A DNA stretch of 31,994 nt from positions 1 through 31,994 of the forward strand of contig JADJXN010000010.1 in assembly GCA_016715815.1 (NCBI GenBank), written 5' to 3'. A program made the position numbers and the translations under genes. Positions 16,442 through 24,728 of this stretch are shown piece by piece. The stretch is from Oligoflexia bacterium. GTDB taxonomy: Bacteria > Bdellovibrionota > Bdellovibrionia > JABDDW01. Positions within the stretch are counted from its first letter, which is position 1. Every line of letters starts with the position of its first letter. The notes beneath the pieces were generated by a model that searched no databases, was not told the DNA's origin, and worked only from the letters and a program-made list of their open reading frames with translations.

Positions 16442-17665
16442 ATGAAGTACCATGCAGTTTTGGTTCAGTCTGTAATAGATTGCCTTAAAGATATTTTTGA
16501 AAATAATTTTTACGCTGATAAAGTTTTAGAGCATCATTTTAAAAAAAATAAAAAATTTGGCAAACGTGACAGGCATTTTATAGCACACAGTGTTTTTGAA
16601 ATGACAAGGTGGTGGCGTACACTTTGTGCTTTTGACGAGCAAGCGTGGGTGCCTGAAAATTATTATTTACGCTGGCTTGTGTATGAGTACTGGAAAAATG
16701 GCCAAGACTTACAAGACTTTTTAGTAAGCAAAATTAAAAAAACAAATTTGAATCTTCCAATAGATTTAAAAAAACTAGTTAATAAAGAAATTCCGCTCTC
16801 AGATAGACTTAGTTTTTCTGACTGGTTTATTGAAAAGGTTAAAAAAGACTATGGTGATGACTTTGAAAAAATACTAAACTCATTAAATAACCCTGCCCCT
16901 GTTTATTTGCGTGTAAATACGCTAAAAACCACAAAAGATAAGCTTATAACCTTGCTTGAAAGTGAAAATGTCCTTGTCACACCTGTTGAGGGTTTAGAAA
17001 ATGCATTAATGCTTAAAGAACGCGCAAATGTTTTTATCACAAAGGCCTACAAAGAGGGTTTATTTGAAGTACAAGATAAAGCCTCACAAATGGTAGCAGA
17101 GTTGCTTGACCCAAAACCTGGTGAGCGGGTAGCAGATGTATGTGCAGGGGCGGGTGGTAAAACACTTCATTTGGCAGCACTTATGCAAAATAAAGGCACT
17201 CTTTTAGCAAGTGATGTGCACTCAAAAAAACTAGAAGAATTAAAAATAAGAGCTAAGCGCGCAGGAGTGAGTAACTTGACCACTCAATTAGTAGAGAACA
17301 CAAAAGACATTAAAAAGCATTTTAATAAATTTGATGCTCTTTTAATAGATGCCCCCTGCTCAGGAAGTGGCGTTATTAGAAGAAGCCCGGATAGTAAATG
17401 GAAGTTTAAATTAGAGGACTTAGAAAAAATTAAAATAACACAACAAGAGGTTTTAAATACTTATTCAAAGTTTTTAAAGCCAAAAGGTAGAATGGTTTAT
17501 GCCACCTGTAGTATTTTAAAAGAAGAAAATGAAGGACAAATTAATAATTTTATAAAAGAAAATCCACATTTTAACTTAGTTAAAAGCATGTATTTGAGTC
17601 TGATCAAGACAATCAAGATGGATTTTACATGGCATTACTTAGTCAGCTACTTTAGCTGCTGCTAG
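16442..17665 (+). CDS. RsmB/NOP2-family RNA (cytosine-5)-methyltransferase, 3' frameshift
   Basis: As read, the frame gives 407 residues. The N-terminal about 130 residues resemble the NusB-like RNA-binding domain of RsmB. The catalytic part contains the SAM site ADVCAGAGGKTLHLAAL, motif IV DAPCSGSG and motif VI YATCSI, giving both catalytic cysteines. The expected family C-terminus, a DGFYMALL-type strand, is not in this frame, but it is encoded in the next frame as DNQDGFYMALLSQLL, ending with TAG at 17653-17655. The frames exchange around 17600 (AGT-C-TGAT), where one extra base would give S-P-D-Q-D. The current frame instead ends in unrelated FTWHYLVSYFSCC. Either a sequencing error or a genuine shift in the last 20 residues. 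The end overlaps the convergent gene at 17639. Confidence 0.85.
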   Translation: MKYHAVLVQSVIDCLKDIFENNFYADKVLEHHFKKNKKFGKRDRHFIAHSVFEMTRWWRTLCAFDEQAWVPENYYLRWLVYEYWKNGQDLQDFLVSKIKKTNLNLPIDLKKLVNKEIPLSDRLSFSDWFIEKVKKDYGDDFEKILNSLNNPAPVYLRVNTLKTTKDKLITLLESENVLVTPVEGLENALMLKERANVFITKAYKEGLFEVQDKASQMVAELLDPKPGERVADVCAGAGGKTLHLAALMQNKGTLLASDVHSKKLEELKIRAKRAGVSNLTTQLVENTKDIKKHFNKFDALLIDAPCSGSGVIRRSPDSKWKFKLEDLEKIKITQQEVLNTYSKFLKPKGRMVYATCSILKEENEGQINNFIKENPHFNLVKSMYLSLIKTIKMDFTWHYLVSYFSCC

Positions 17666-18394
17666 AATTTTAAAAGCATTGTTATTAATAACAAATACAA
17701 TTCTTAATAAAACGCCACCATCAGTTTTTGAGAAAATAACAAAACGTGTGCTTGCGTTGCCATTAATAATAAAAACATCGGGGCTTTTAAAGTAGCCAGA
17801 TTTTTTATTTTCAAAAGCCTGAATAATGTCTTTAGTTTTAACGCCATTCACAAGATCCGCTTTGGCAATGACGTTTCTAGGAATGATCACATTTTTAATT
17901 CCCCTTGTTTCCTGAGAGGGGTTAATTGAAATATTTAAATCATTAATTTTTTTTAATTCAGCAACTGCGTGGTAATAAGCAGTCTGAGTGGCTTCAGTGG
18001 CTGGAGAGTATCTTTTTAATATAGTTTCACCTGTTTTTATGTCTGTTTCAAAGTCAAGCTTGTAAATATCGTGGCCATTTGTACTGGCAAGGGTCCATTC
18101 ACGCAGTATAGTAGGTTTTTTATTTATTTTGTCAGGTACCAAATCTCCTATTGTATTTTTAGCAAGATCTAGCTTTAAGTAATACTGAATTTGAGCCTCA
18201 ATGCTTGTATCTTCAACTAACTCTTCTTTAAATTCCTCAGTAACTGCTTGAGCCATTTTTTGACTGCAGGACTGAGGTGGTTCAAATGGCGGTTGAGCCA
18301 TACTCTTAAGTGGCATAAGTACTAAGATAGTTATTATAGTAAGTGACAAATTGTGCTTTACGGGTGTTAAGAAGTTGATCAAATAGTTATTCAT
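17639..18394 (-). CDS. Exported protein of unknown function
   Basis: Protein of 251 residues. The N-terminus has a long n-region followed by a hydrophobic core (LSLTIITILVLMPLKSMAQ), giving a signal peptide of about 33 residues cleaved after S-M-A. The mature part contains a single Cys (PPQSCSQKM) and a C-terminal half rich in beta strands (FIINGNASTRFVIFSKTDGGVLLRIVFV). No family recognised. A perfect 17-bp inverted repeat (18403-18419) lies just upstream of its ATG and could control it. It is divergent from the suf regulator and its 3' end overlaps the methyltransferase gene by 17-27 bp. Confidence 0.7.
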   Translation of the reverse strand: MNNYLINFLTPVKHNLSLTIITILVLMPLKSMAQPPFEPPQSCSQKMAQAVTEEFKEELVEDTSIEAQIQYYLKLDLAKNTIGDLVPDKINKKPTILREWTLASTNGHDIYKLDFETDIKTGETILKRYSPATEATQTAYYHAVAELKKINDLNISINPSQETRGIKNVIIPRNVIAKADLVNGVKTKDIIQAFENKKSGYFKSPDVFIINGNASTRFVIFSKTDGGVLLRIVFVINNNAFKILAAAKVAD

Positions 18395-18402
18395 AAGTTA
18401 TT

Positions 18403-18419
18403 GATTTCACAATGAAATC
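18403..18419. promoter_or_regulatory. Perfect inverted repeat upstream of minus-strand gene
   Basis: GATTTCA (18403-18409) and TGAAATC (18413-18419) flank CAA. The 7-bp arms sit 9-25 bases upstream of the ATG at 18394, on the side shared with the suf promoter. Could be a repressor operator or a leader hairpin of the exported protein gene; no owner is known. Confidence 0.4.
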
Positions 18420-18469
18420 CCTTTCTTGCTTTTAATAATGCAACCTCATTACCAAGATTACTTGAGTAC

Positions 18470-18498
18470 TTGAAATAGTACCAAATTTGTACTATTTA
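18470..18498 (+). promoter_or_regulatory. Candidate promoter of the suf operon
   Basis: TTGAAA (18470-18475), a 17-base spacer, then TATTTA (18493-18498). The -35 is good and the -10 only moderate (3 of 6 consensus). Transcription would start near 18505, which is exactly the ATG chosen for the Rrf2 regulator, so the message would be leaderless. The palindrome at 18473-18497 fills the spacer. Confidence 0.4.
18473..18497. promoter_or_regulatory. Palindromic operator over the suf promoter
   Basis: A perfect inverted repeat with 9-bp arms: AAATAGTAC (18473-18481) and GTACTATTT (18489-18497), separated by CAAATTT. GTAC also occurs at 18466-18469, so three GTAC cores recur at 11-12 bp, about one helical turn. 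The site occupies the candidate core promoter, suiting repression by the Rrf2 protein encoded immediately downstream. That the Rrf2 protein binds here is inference. Confidence 0.6.
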
Positions 18499-18504
18499 AA
18501 AGCC

Positions 18505-18972
18505 ATGTTAAAAATGAGTAAAATTACAGATTACGGAATTGTTTTATTAACTCAGTTTACCCATGACCCTATGCTTGTTTGGACCTCGCGTGATTTAAGT
18601 AATAAAACAAAAATTCCGTTGCCTACGGTTGGTAAAGTTTTAAAAATTCTTTCACGTGCTGATATTCTTTTCTCCACTCGTGGAGCGCAAGGGGGCTACA
18701 GACTTTCTAAAATACCAAAAGATATAAGCTTGGCTCAGGTGATTAAAGCCCTAGAGGGAGATTTGGGCATTACACAGTGTTTAAGTGCTGAGGGGGTAAA
18801 GCATTCCTGTGGTATTCAAAAATTTTGCTCAAACAAAACTAATTGGCAAAAAATTAATATTGCCATTATTAATGCGCTAGAAAATTTAAGTCTAAGTGAC
18901 ATGAGTCGGCCCATTCAAGCTCCTATCCAAATTGGTGAGATCAAGCAAAAGCAGGTGAGTTTAAGTTTATGA
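18505..18972 (+). CDS. Rrf2-family iron-sulfur regulator of the SUF operon
   Basis: Protein of 155 residues from the ATG at 18505. The winged-helix N-terminus (MLKMSKITDYGIVLLTQF, then SRDLSNKTKIPLPTVGKVLKIL and TRGAQGGYRLSK) matches SUF-associated Rrf2 regulators, whose homologues also begin ML-x-x-SK-x-TDY. Three cysteines (about 92, 102 and 108, in QCLS, SCGI and KFCS) form the expected cluster ligand set, so it likely senses [2Fe-2S] status. An in-frame TTG at 18487 lies inside the operator and is rejected; an ATG at 18514 is an alternative start. No Shine-Dalgarno is visible. The stop overlaps the sufB ATG (ATGA), tying regulator and assembly genes together. Confidence 0.93.
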   Translation: MLKMSKITDYGIVLLTQFTHDPMLVWTSRDLSNKTKIPLPTVGKVLKILSRADILFSTRGAQGGYRLSKIPKDISLAQVIKALEGDLGITQCLSAEGVKHSCGIQKFCSNKTNWQKINIAIINALENLSLSDMSRPIQAPIQIGEIKQKQVSLSL

Positions 18973-20414
18973 CATCAAAAAATACAAATTTAAAACAGTT
19001 TACAGACCAAGAATACAAATACGGGTTTTCTATTGATATAGATGCTGATGCAGCCCCTAAGGGTCTAAATGAAGAAATAATTCGTTTTATTTCTCATAAA
19101 AAAAAGGAGCCCGAGTTTTTATTAAATTTTAGGCTTAAAGCCTTTAAACATTGGCAAACTATGATAGAACCTACTTGGGCCTTTGTTAAGTACCCAAAAA
19201 TTGATTTTCAGGACATTATTTATTACTCAGCCCCAAAGCCAAAAAAGCAACTAAAAAGCCTTGATGAAGTAGACCCTGAGTTAAGAGCCATGTTTGATAA
19301 GCTTGGTATAAACCTTGATGAGCAAAAAAGAATCAGTGGTGTGGCAGTGGATGCTGTTGTGGATAGCGTTTCTGTTGCCACCACATATAAGAAAAAACTA
19401 GCAGAAGTTGGGGTAATATTTTGTAGCTTTAGTGAGGCCGTACAAAACCATCCAGAGCTTGTGCAAAAATATTTAGGCACAGTTGTACCTTATGGAGATA
19501 ATTTTTATTCAGCCCTTAATTCAGCAGTGTTTAGTGATGGTTCATTTTGTTTTATCCCTAAAGGGGTGAGATGCCCTATGGAGCTTTCAACATATTTTAG
19601 AATAAATGCTGCTGAAACCGGACAATTTGAAAGAACACTCATAGTTGCAGAAGAGTCAAGCTATGTGAGCTACCTTGAGGGTTGTACTGCTCCTCAAAGA
19701 GATAAAAACCAGCTTCATGCAGCTGTTGTTGAAATTGTGGCTTTAGATAATGCCCATGTGAAATATTCTACAGTACAAAATTGGTACCCTGGAGATAAAC
19801 AAGGCCGTGGTGGAATTTATAATTTTGTTACAAAGCGTGGCAATTGCAGGGGAAAGAATTCTAAAATATCTTGGACTCAAGTGGAAACCGGCTCAGCTAT
19901 TACCTGGAAGTACCCAAGTGTTTTTTTAACCGGAGATAATTCTGTTGGCGAGTTTTACTCCGTTGCATTAACTAATAATTACCAACAAGCTGATACCGGT
20001 ACAAAAATGATTCATATAGGAAAGAACACTAAAAGTACTATTATCAGCAAAGGTATCTCCGCCGGTCGTGGGCAAAATACCTACAGAGGGCTTGTTAAGG
20101 TTTTAAAGAATGCCTCAGATTCTCGCAACTATTCTCAATGTGATTCACTTCTTATTGGAGATAAGTGTGGAGCCCACACAGTTCCTTATTTAGAGGTAAA
20201 AAATAAATCTGCTCAAATTGAACATGAGGCATCAACAAGTAAAATCAGCGAAGACCAGATTTTTTACTGCAGACAACGTGGGCTTTCACAAGAGGATGCG
20301 GTGTCCATGATTGTAAATGGTTTTTGTAAAGACGTGTTTCAAAATTTACCAATGGAATTTGCCGTGGAGGCACAAAAATTACTAGGTGTAAGCCTTGAAG
20401 GAAGTGTGGGTTAA
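18969..20414 (+). CDS. sufB: SUF complex scaffold subunit SufB
   Basis: Protein of 481 residues, the normal SufB length. Recognisable blocks are the C-terminal beta-helix with SVALTNNYQQADTGTKMIHIG, the SRNYSQCDSLLIGDKCGAHTVPY segment carrying the cluster-assembly cysteine equivalent to Escherichia coli Cys405, and HEASTSKISEDQIFYCRQRGL at the end. It combines with SufC and SufD to build iron-sulfur clusters in the cytoplasm from sulfur delivered by SufS/SufU. It overlaps the regulator gene by 4 bp and is followed by sufC after 5 bases. Confidence 0.98.
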   Translation: MTSKNTNLKQFTDQEYKYGFSIDIDADAAPKGLNEEIIRFISHKKKEPEFLLNFRLKAFKHWQTMIEPTWAFVKYPKIDFQDIIYYSAPKPKKQLKSLDEVDPELRAMFDKLGINLDEQKRISGVAVDAVVDSVSVATTYKKKLAEVGVIFCSFSEAVQNHPELVQKYLGTVVPYGDNFYSALNSAVFSDGSFCFIPKGVRCPMELSTYFRINAAETGQFERTLIVAEESSYVSYLEGCTAPQRDKNQLHAAVVEIVALDNAHVKYSTVQNWYPGDKQGRGGIYNFVTKRGNCRGKNSKISWTQVETGSAITWKYPSVFLTGDNSVGEFYSVALTNNYQQADTGTKMIHIGKNTKSTIISKGISAGRGQNTYRGLVKVLKNASDSRNYSQCDSLLIGDKCGAHTVPYLEVKNKSAQIEHEASTSKISEDQIFYCRQRGLSQEDAVSMIVNGFCKDVFQNLPMEFAVEAQKLLGVSLEGSVG

Positions 20415-20419
20415 TTAAA

Positions 20420-21154
20420 ATGTTATCAATTAAAAATCTATATGCAAAAGTTGACGGAAAAGAAATTTTAAAGGGTTTAAACCTTGAAGTTGGGCCGGGT
20501 GAAGTTCATGCCATCATGGGGCCAAATGGCTCTGGTAAAAGCACACTTGCTTCAATAATTGCAGGGCGAGATAATTTTGAAATTACAAGTGGCCAAGTAT
20601 TATTTGAAGGAAAAGATCTTTTAGAGATGAGTCCTGAGGTGAGGGCTTGTGAAGGTATATTTTTAGCATTTCAATACCCTGTTGAAATCCCGGGTGTGGC
20701 TAATATTTATTTTTTAAAATCAGCTCTTAATGCTGTTAGAAAATATCAAGGCCTTTCAGAGCTTGATGCCATTGATTTTTTAACTTTAGCAAAAGAGAAA
20801 ATGAAGCTTTTAGATATGGATAAAAAGCTTATTGACCGTGCTGTTAACCAAGGTTTTTCTGGCGGTGAAAAAAAGAGAAATGAAATATTTCAAATGGCAG
20901 TTTTGGAACCAAAACTTTCTATATTAGATGAAATTGATTCTGGCCTTGATATTGATGCCTTAAGAATTGTTTCTCAAGGTGTGAATTCAGTAAGAAGTGC
21001 AAAGCGCTCAATGATTGTCATTACCCATTACCAAAGACTTCTAAATTACATTGTGCCAGATAAAGTCCATGTTTTATCAAATGGAAAAATTATTCGCTCA
21101 GGTGGAAAAGAACTTGCTTTTGAGCTTGAGCAAAAGGGATATGCTCGTGTTTAA
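20420..21154 (+). CDS. sufC: SUF complex ATPase SufC
   Basis: ABC-type ATPase of 244 residues. Walker A is GPNGSGKST (34-42), the ABC signature is FSGGE (146-150) followed by KKRNEIFQMA, and Walker B is LSILDEIDSGLDIDAL (166-181). FLAFQYPVEIPGV, the SufC-specific Q-loop region, is present. ATP binding dimerises SufC and opens the SufB-SufD interface for cluster assembly. Its last 14 bases overlap the start of sufD. Confidence 0.98.
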   Translation: MLSIKNLYAKVDGKEILKGLNLEVGPGEVHAIMGPNGSGKSTLASIIAGRDNFEITSGQVLFEGKDLLEMSPEVRACEGIFLAFQYPVEIPGVANIYFLKSALNAVRKYQGLSELDAIDFLTLAKEKMKLLDMDKKLIDRAVNQGFSGGEKKRNEIFQMAVLEPKLSILDEIDSGLDIDALRIVSQGVNSVRSAKRSMIVITHYQRLLNYIVPDKVHVLSNGKIIRSGGKELAFELEQKGYARV

Positions 21155-22355
21155 AAAAGAGGAATTTTTAAATACATTTAAACAAAAAGGCTGGCCAAGT
21201 ATAAAAGATGAGCGTTGGAAGTACACGAGTCTTAAAGAGCTTTCCGCTGAAAAGTTTGATGGCCCAAATAATACAAGCTCCTTTAATTTTAATAGCTATC
21301 TAGAGGGGTTAAATTTTTTAAAATCTTATTTAGTTTTTATTGATGGAAGATTAAACATTAATTTATCAAGGCAGCCTCAAGATGGTGGGGTTTATTTTTC
21401 TTCAATAAATGAATTAATAAATAATAATGATACTGAAATTTTAAAAAAAATTACTCGGTTTAACAACCAGCGGACATTAAATTATTTAAATGCAGGCCAA
21501 TTAACAGATGGTGTATTAATAAAAATCAACTCCCAAGTTAAAGAACCAATCGGACTTATTTTTATAACTACGCAAAAAAATATTCAAAGCCACATTAGAA
21601 ATTTAATTGAAGTAGAAGCTCAAGCAAAAGTTAAAATTTTGGAATGCTACAAGGGTTTTGACCAAACTTATTTTAATAATATTTTAACTTCAGTTTATTT
21701 AAATAATGAATCCTCATTAGAACTTTATAAAATTCAAGAAGAGAGTACTAGAAGCTACCACATAAGTAGTTTGGAAGTATTTCAAGAGGCAAATAGTCAT
21801 TTTGAGTCCCATTTGCATACTTTTGGGGGGAAATTAACACGTAATGAAATAGCTGTTAGTTTTAATGCAAGCGGTTCAAGGGCTGAATTATTTGGTCTGT
21901 ATGCTGCAAGTGGAACTCAACACGTAGATAACACAACCTTTATAGATCACGCAGTGAGTGATTGCCAAAGCGAGGAGCTTTATAAAGGAATACTAGATGC
22001 AAAAGCTCACGGTGTTTTTAGTGGAGAAGTTCTAGTAAGAGAAAATGCACAAAAAACAGATGCACGACAAAAAAATAAAAATCTTCTTTTATCTGAAGAA
22101 GCCCACATTGATACAAAACCACAATTAAAGATTTATGCTGATGATGTTAAGTGTGCCCATGGTGCAACCATTGGGCAACTTGATAAGGCGGCAGTTTTTT
22201 ATTTAAGATCGCGCGGAATTGACGAGGCCCAGGCAAATATTATTTTAACCAGAGCTTTTGCCGTTGAAATGCTTGAGAAGATTAAAGACGAGAAGATGAA
22301 AGAGTATTTTGATAAAACTTTACAGAACTGGTTTAACCACCAGACATTGCACTAA
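21141..22355 (+). CDS. sufD: SUF complex subunit SufD
   Basis: Protein of 404 residues from the ATG at 21141. The frame is open further upstream to an ATG at 21051, but that part lies inside sufC in another frame and lacks homology; AAGGGA just before 21141 is a plausible ribosome binding site. Typical features are the N-terminal GWPSIKDERWKYTSLKEL motif, GLYAASGTQHVDNTTFIDHAV, FSGEVLVRENAQKTDARQKN, and the C-terminal IDTKPQLKIYADDVKCAHGATIGQLD with its conserved Cys and His. It partners SufB and is needed for iron entry. sufS follows after 3 bases. Confidence 0.96.
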   Translation: MLVFKKEEFLNTFKQKGWPSIKDERWKYTSLKELSAEKFDGPNNTSSFNFNSYLEGLNFLKSYLVFIDGRLNINLSRQPQDGGVYFSSINELINNNDTEILKKITRFNNQRTLNYLNAGQLTDGVLIKINSQVKEPIGLIFITTQKNIQSHIRNLIEVEAQAKVKILECYKGFDQTYFNNILTSVYLNNESSLELYKIQEESTRSYHISSLEVFQEANSHFESHLHTFGGKLTRNEIAVSFNASGSRAELFGLYAASGTQHVDNTTFIDHAVSDCQSEELYKGILDAKAHGVFSGEVLVRENAQKTDARQKNKNLLLSEEAHIDTKPQLKIYADDVKCAHGATIGQLDKAAVFYLRSRGIDEAQANIILTRAFAVEMLEKIKDEKMKEYFDKTLQNWFNHQTLH

Positions 22356-22358
22356 TTT

Positions 22359-23582
22359 ATGAAGAGCATTAGTAAAATTAGAGAAGATTTTCCAATATTA
22401 AAAGCACAGGTAAATGATAAGACACTGGTTTATTTAGATAATGCTGCAACCACTCAAAAGCCAAAGACTGTTATAGAGGCTATTAATAATTACTATCAAA
22501 ATCAAAATTCAAACGTGCACAGGGGTGTGCATTCACTAAGCCAGCTAGCTACCCAAAAATATGAATCCACACGTGAGATAGTTAAAAATTTTATTGTAGC
22601 AAAGAGTACTGATGAAATTATTTTTACTCGTGGCACCACTGAAAGTATTAACCTTATTGCTCAGTCTTATGGAAGAAGTTTTTTAAATGCAGGAGATGAG
22701 ATTATTATTTCTCAAATGGAGCACCACTCAAACATTGTTCCATGGCAAATACTTTGCGGACAAATTAGTGTAAAATTAAAAGTTATTGATGTAACAGATA
22801 GCGGTGAGCTTAATTTAAAGAGCTTAGAAAAACTATTATCCGATAAAACAAAAATAGTTAGCCTAATGCATGTGTCAAACACTCTTGGAACAATAAACCC
22901 AATTAAAGAGATAATTAAAATAATAAAAAATTTTAATAAAGATATTATCGTCTCCATTGATGGAGCTCAGGCCGTTCAACATTTAAAAGTTAATGTGTTG
23001 GATCTGGGTTGTGATTTTTATTCTTTCTCTGGACATAAAATTTATGGTCCAACAGGTGTTGGTGTCCTTTATGGCAAAAGGGAGCTTTTAAATAAAATGC
23101 CACCATGGCAAGGTGGGGGAGACATGATTGCCTCAGTTAGTTTTGATAAAACAACATACAATATTTTGCCATATAAGTTTGAGGCAGGGACTCCTAACAT
23201 TGCAGGAGTGATTGGTCTTGGTGAAGCTATTAAGTATGTTCAGAATTTAGGTCTTGATTTTATTTATGAGCAAGAAAAAAAACTTTTAGATTATGCATTT
23301 AGAAAACTTTCTCAAATTAAGGAAGTAAAAATCATAGGCCAGGCTAAAGAAAAATCCGCCGTTATCTCCTTTATCTTAAAAGACATTCATGCCCATGATG
23401 TGGGAACTATTTTAGATCAAAGTGGAGTGGCTATTCGCGCAGGACATCACTGCACTCAGCCATTAATGGAAAGATTTAATGTGCCTGCAACTGTAAGGGC
23501 CTCTTTTGCCTTTTATAATACTGAAGAGGAAGTTGATAACTTAATTGATGGAATTAAAAAAACGCTGGAGATTTTTAAATGA
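22359..23582 (+). CDS. sufS: Cysteine desulfurase SufS
   Basis: PLP enzyme of 407 residues (group II NifS/CsdB). It removes sulfur from cysteine to form a persulfide. The PLP lysine is Lys227 in SFSGHKIYGPTGVG, and the persulfide cysteine is Cys365 in RAGHHCTQPLM. YLDNAATTQKP at 25-35 and the N-terminal FPIL opening are also typical. The short loop around the catalytic cysteine fits the SufS class rather than IscS. The stop overlaps the sufU ATG (ATGA), as expected of enzyme and acceptor. Confidence 0.98.
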   Translation: MKSISKIREDFPILKAQVNDKTLVYLDNAATTQKPKTVIEAINNYYQNQNSNVHRGVHSLSQLATQKYESTREIVKNFIVAKSTDEIIFTRGTTESINLIAQSYGRSFLNAGDEIIISQMEHHSNIVPWQILCGQISVKLKVIDVTDSGELNLKSLEKLLSDKTKIVSLMHVSNTLGTINPIKEIIKIIKNFNKDIIVSIDGAQAVQHLKVNVLDLGCDFYSFSGHKIYGPTGVGVLYGKRELLNKMPPWQGGGDMIASVSFDKTTYNILPYKFEAGTPNIAGVIGLGEAIKYVQNLGLDFIYEQEKKLLDYAFRKLSQIKEVKIIGQAKEKSAVISFILKDIHAHDVGTILDQSGVAIRAGHHCTQPLMERFNVPATVRASFAFYNTEEEVDNLIDGIKKTLEIFK

Positions 23583-24031
23583 ACTCTGAATTAAAATCTC
23601 TCTATCAAGAAGTGATTATAGACCACTCAAAGAGGCCTCGTAATTTTAAAAAAATTGATAATTTTAATAAAGAAGCCGAAGGCTTTAACCCCTTATGCGG
23701 GGATAGATTAAATTTATATTTAAAAACTGATGGTAATAAAATTATAGACGCTAGTTTCCAAGGTCAGGGCTGTGCTATTTCAACAGCGTCTGCCTCTATG
23801 TTAACTGAAATTATTAAAGGTAAATCAGTTGATGAAGCATTAAAGCTTTTTGAAATGTTTCACGCACTTGTGACAACGGGGGGTGCGCCTAAAGATGAAA
23901 CCCAGTTGGGAAAGCTTGCTGTGTTTGCAGGGGTGCATGAGTTTCCGGCAAGAGTGAAGTGTGCGTCTTTGAGTTGGCACACATTAAAAATGGCGCTACT
24001 TAATAAAACTGATGTAGCAAAAACGGAATGA
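23579..24031 (+). CDS. sufU: Zinc-dependent sulfurtransferase / scaffold SufU
   Basis: Protein of 150 residues of the NifU/IscU fold, carrying the SufU-specific insertion (about residues 95-118) absent from IscU. Ligands are Cys40 and Asp42 in LCGD, Cys65 in GQGCAISTAS and Cys128 in VKCASLSW. SufU accepts sulfur from SufS and relays it to SufB. There is no SufE in the operon, so this is a SufU-type system as in Bacillota and several other phyla. sufT follows after 10 bases with a GTG start. Confidence 0.97.
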   Translation: MNSELKSLYQEVIIDHSKRPRNFKKIDNFNKEAEGFNPLCGDRLNLYLKTDGNKIIDASFQGQGCAISTASASMLTEIIKGKSVDEALKLFEMFHALVTTGGAPKDETQLGKLAVFAGVHEFPARVKCASLSWHTLKMALLNKTDVAKTE

Positions 24032-24041
24032 GGATATATAA

Positions 24042-24599
24042 GTGGTAGGTTTAGAAAGAAGACAAGCTGTTCTTAGTAGAGATGTAAAGGCTATTCAAAT
24101 CCCCAGTGGCGAGCCCATGACTGTGCTTAAGGGAATTGAAGTAACCATTACCCAAACTCTTGGTGGGAACTACACTGTTATTACTGATCAAGGTTTTATG
24201 GTGCGTATTTCTGGACGTGATGCCGATAGTTTGGGAGAAACTCCTGCTAAAGCACCTGAAATTAAAAGTGAAGATTTAAATTTAGCTAATATTGAAAAAC
24301 TAGTTTGGGAGCAGCTTCAAAGCTGCTTTGACCCTGAGATACCAGTAAGTATTGTGGAGCTGGGGCTAATTTATAAAATGGAAGTTAAAGAATTAAAAGA
24401 AAAGGAATTTAAAGTAGATATTGAAATGACACTTACGGCTCCTGGTTGTGGAATGGGGCAAGTTCTTCATAATGACGTTGAAGAAAAAGTTAAAAGCATT
24501 CCTGGTGTTAAAGAGGTAAATGTGCAAATTGTTTTAGACCCACCTTGGGATAGATCAATGATGACTGAAGCTGCAAAGCTTCAGCTTGGTATGTTTTAA
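24042..24599 (+). CDS. sufT: Iron-sulfur cluster assembly protein SufT
   Basis: Protein of 185 residues of the SufT type: an N-terminal extension (1-75) with the VTITQTLGGNYTVITDQG segment, then a MIP18/DUF59 domain (from about 85) with DPEIPVSIVELGLIY, the conserved cysteine Cys136 in APGCGMGQVL, and DPPWD at 166-170. It helps deliver clusters to client proteins and closes the SUF operon. The start is GTG at 24042, supported by GAGG nine bases upstream and by homology of the N-terminus. A short GCCCA/TGGGC hairpin follows directly. Confidence 0.95.
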   Translation: MVGLERRQAVLSRDVKAIQIPSGEPMTVLKGIEVTITQTLGGNYTVITDQGFMVRISGRDADSLGETPAKAPEIKSEDLNLANIEKLVWEQLQSCFDPEIPVSIVELGLIYKMEVKELKEKEFKVDIEMTLTAPGCGMGQVLHNDVEEKVKSIPGVKEVNVQIVLDPPWDRSMMTEAAKLQLGMF

Positions 24600-24601
24600 A
24601 A

Positions 24602-24615
24602 GCCCATTTTTGGGC
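24602..24615. terminator. Short hairpin after the suf operon
   Basis: GCCCA (24602-24606) and TGGGC (24611-24615) with a TTTT loop, just past the sufT stop. There is no T-tract after it on the plus strand; the flanking TTTTA is on the minus side. It may end suf transcription inefficiently or simply be a processing or pausing hairpin. Confidence 0.35.
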
Positions 24616-24728
24616 ATCTGAATTGTTAATAATACTCACGTAAAGCATTCCTTTAGTATCTAAATGCAGCTTAGGGCGGCACTAAGTTTGCGACATGGAT
24701 GTGTATAAAGTTATAAGGAACGTTTGCT

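Noticed and set aside
18487..18504. TTG start of the Rrf2 regulator
   Set aside because: It lies within the palindrome and candidate promoter, and family homology begins at the ATG at 18505.
21051..21140. Longer sufD start
   Set aside because: It would overlap sufC by 104 bp, with residues unrelated to SufD; the ATG at 21141 has a ribosome binding site.
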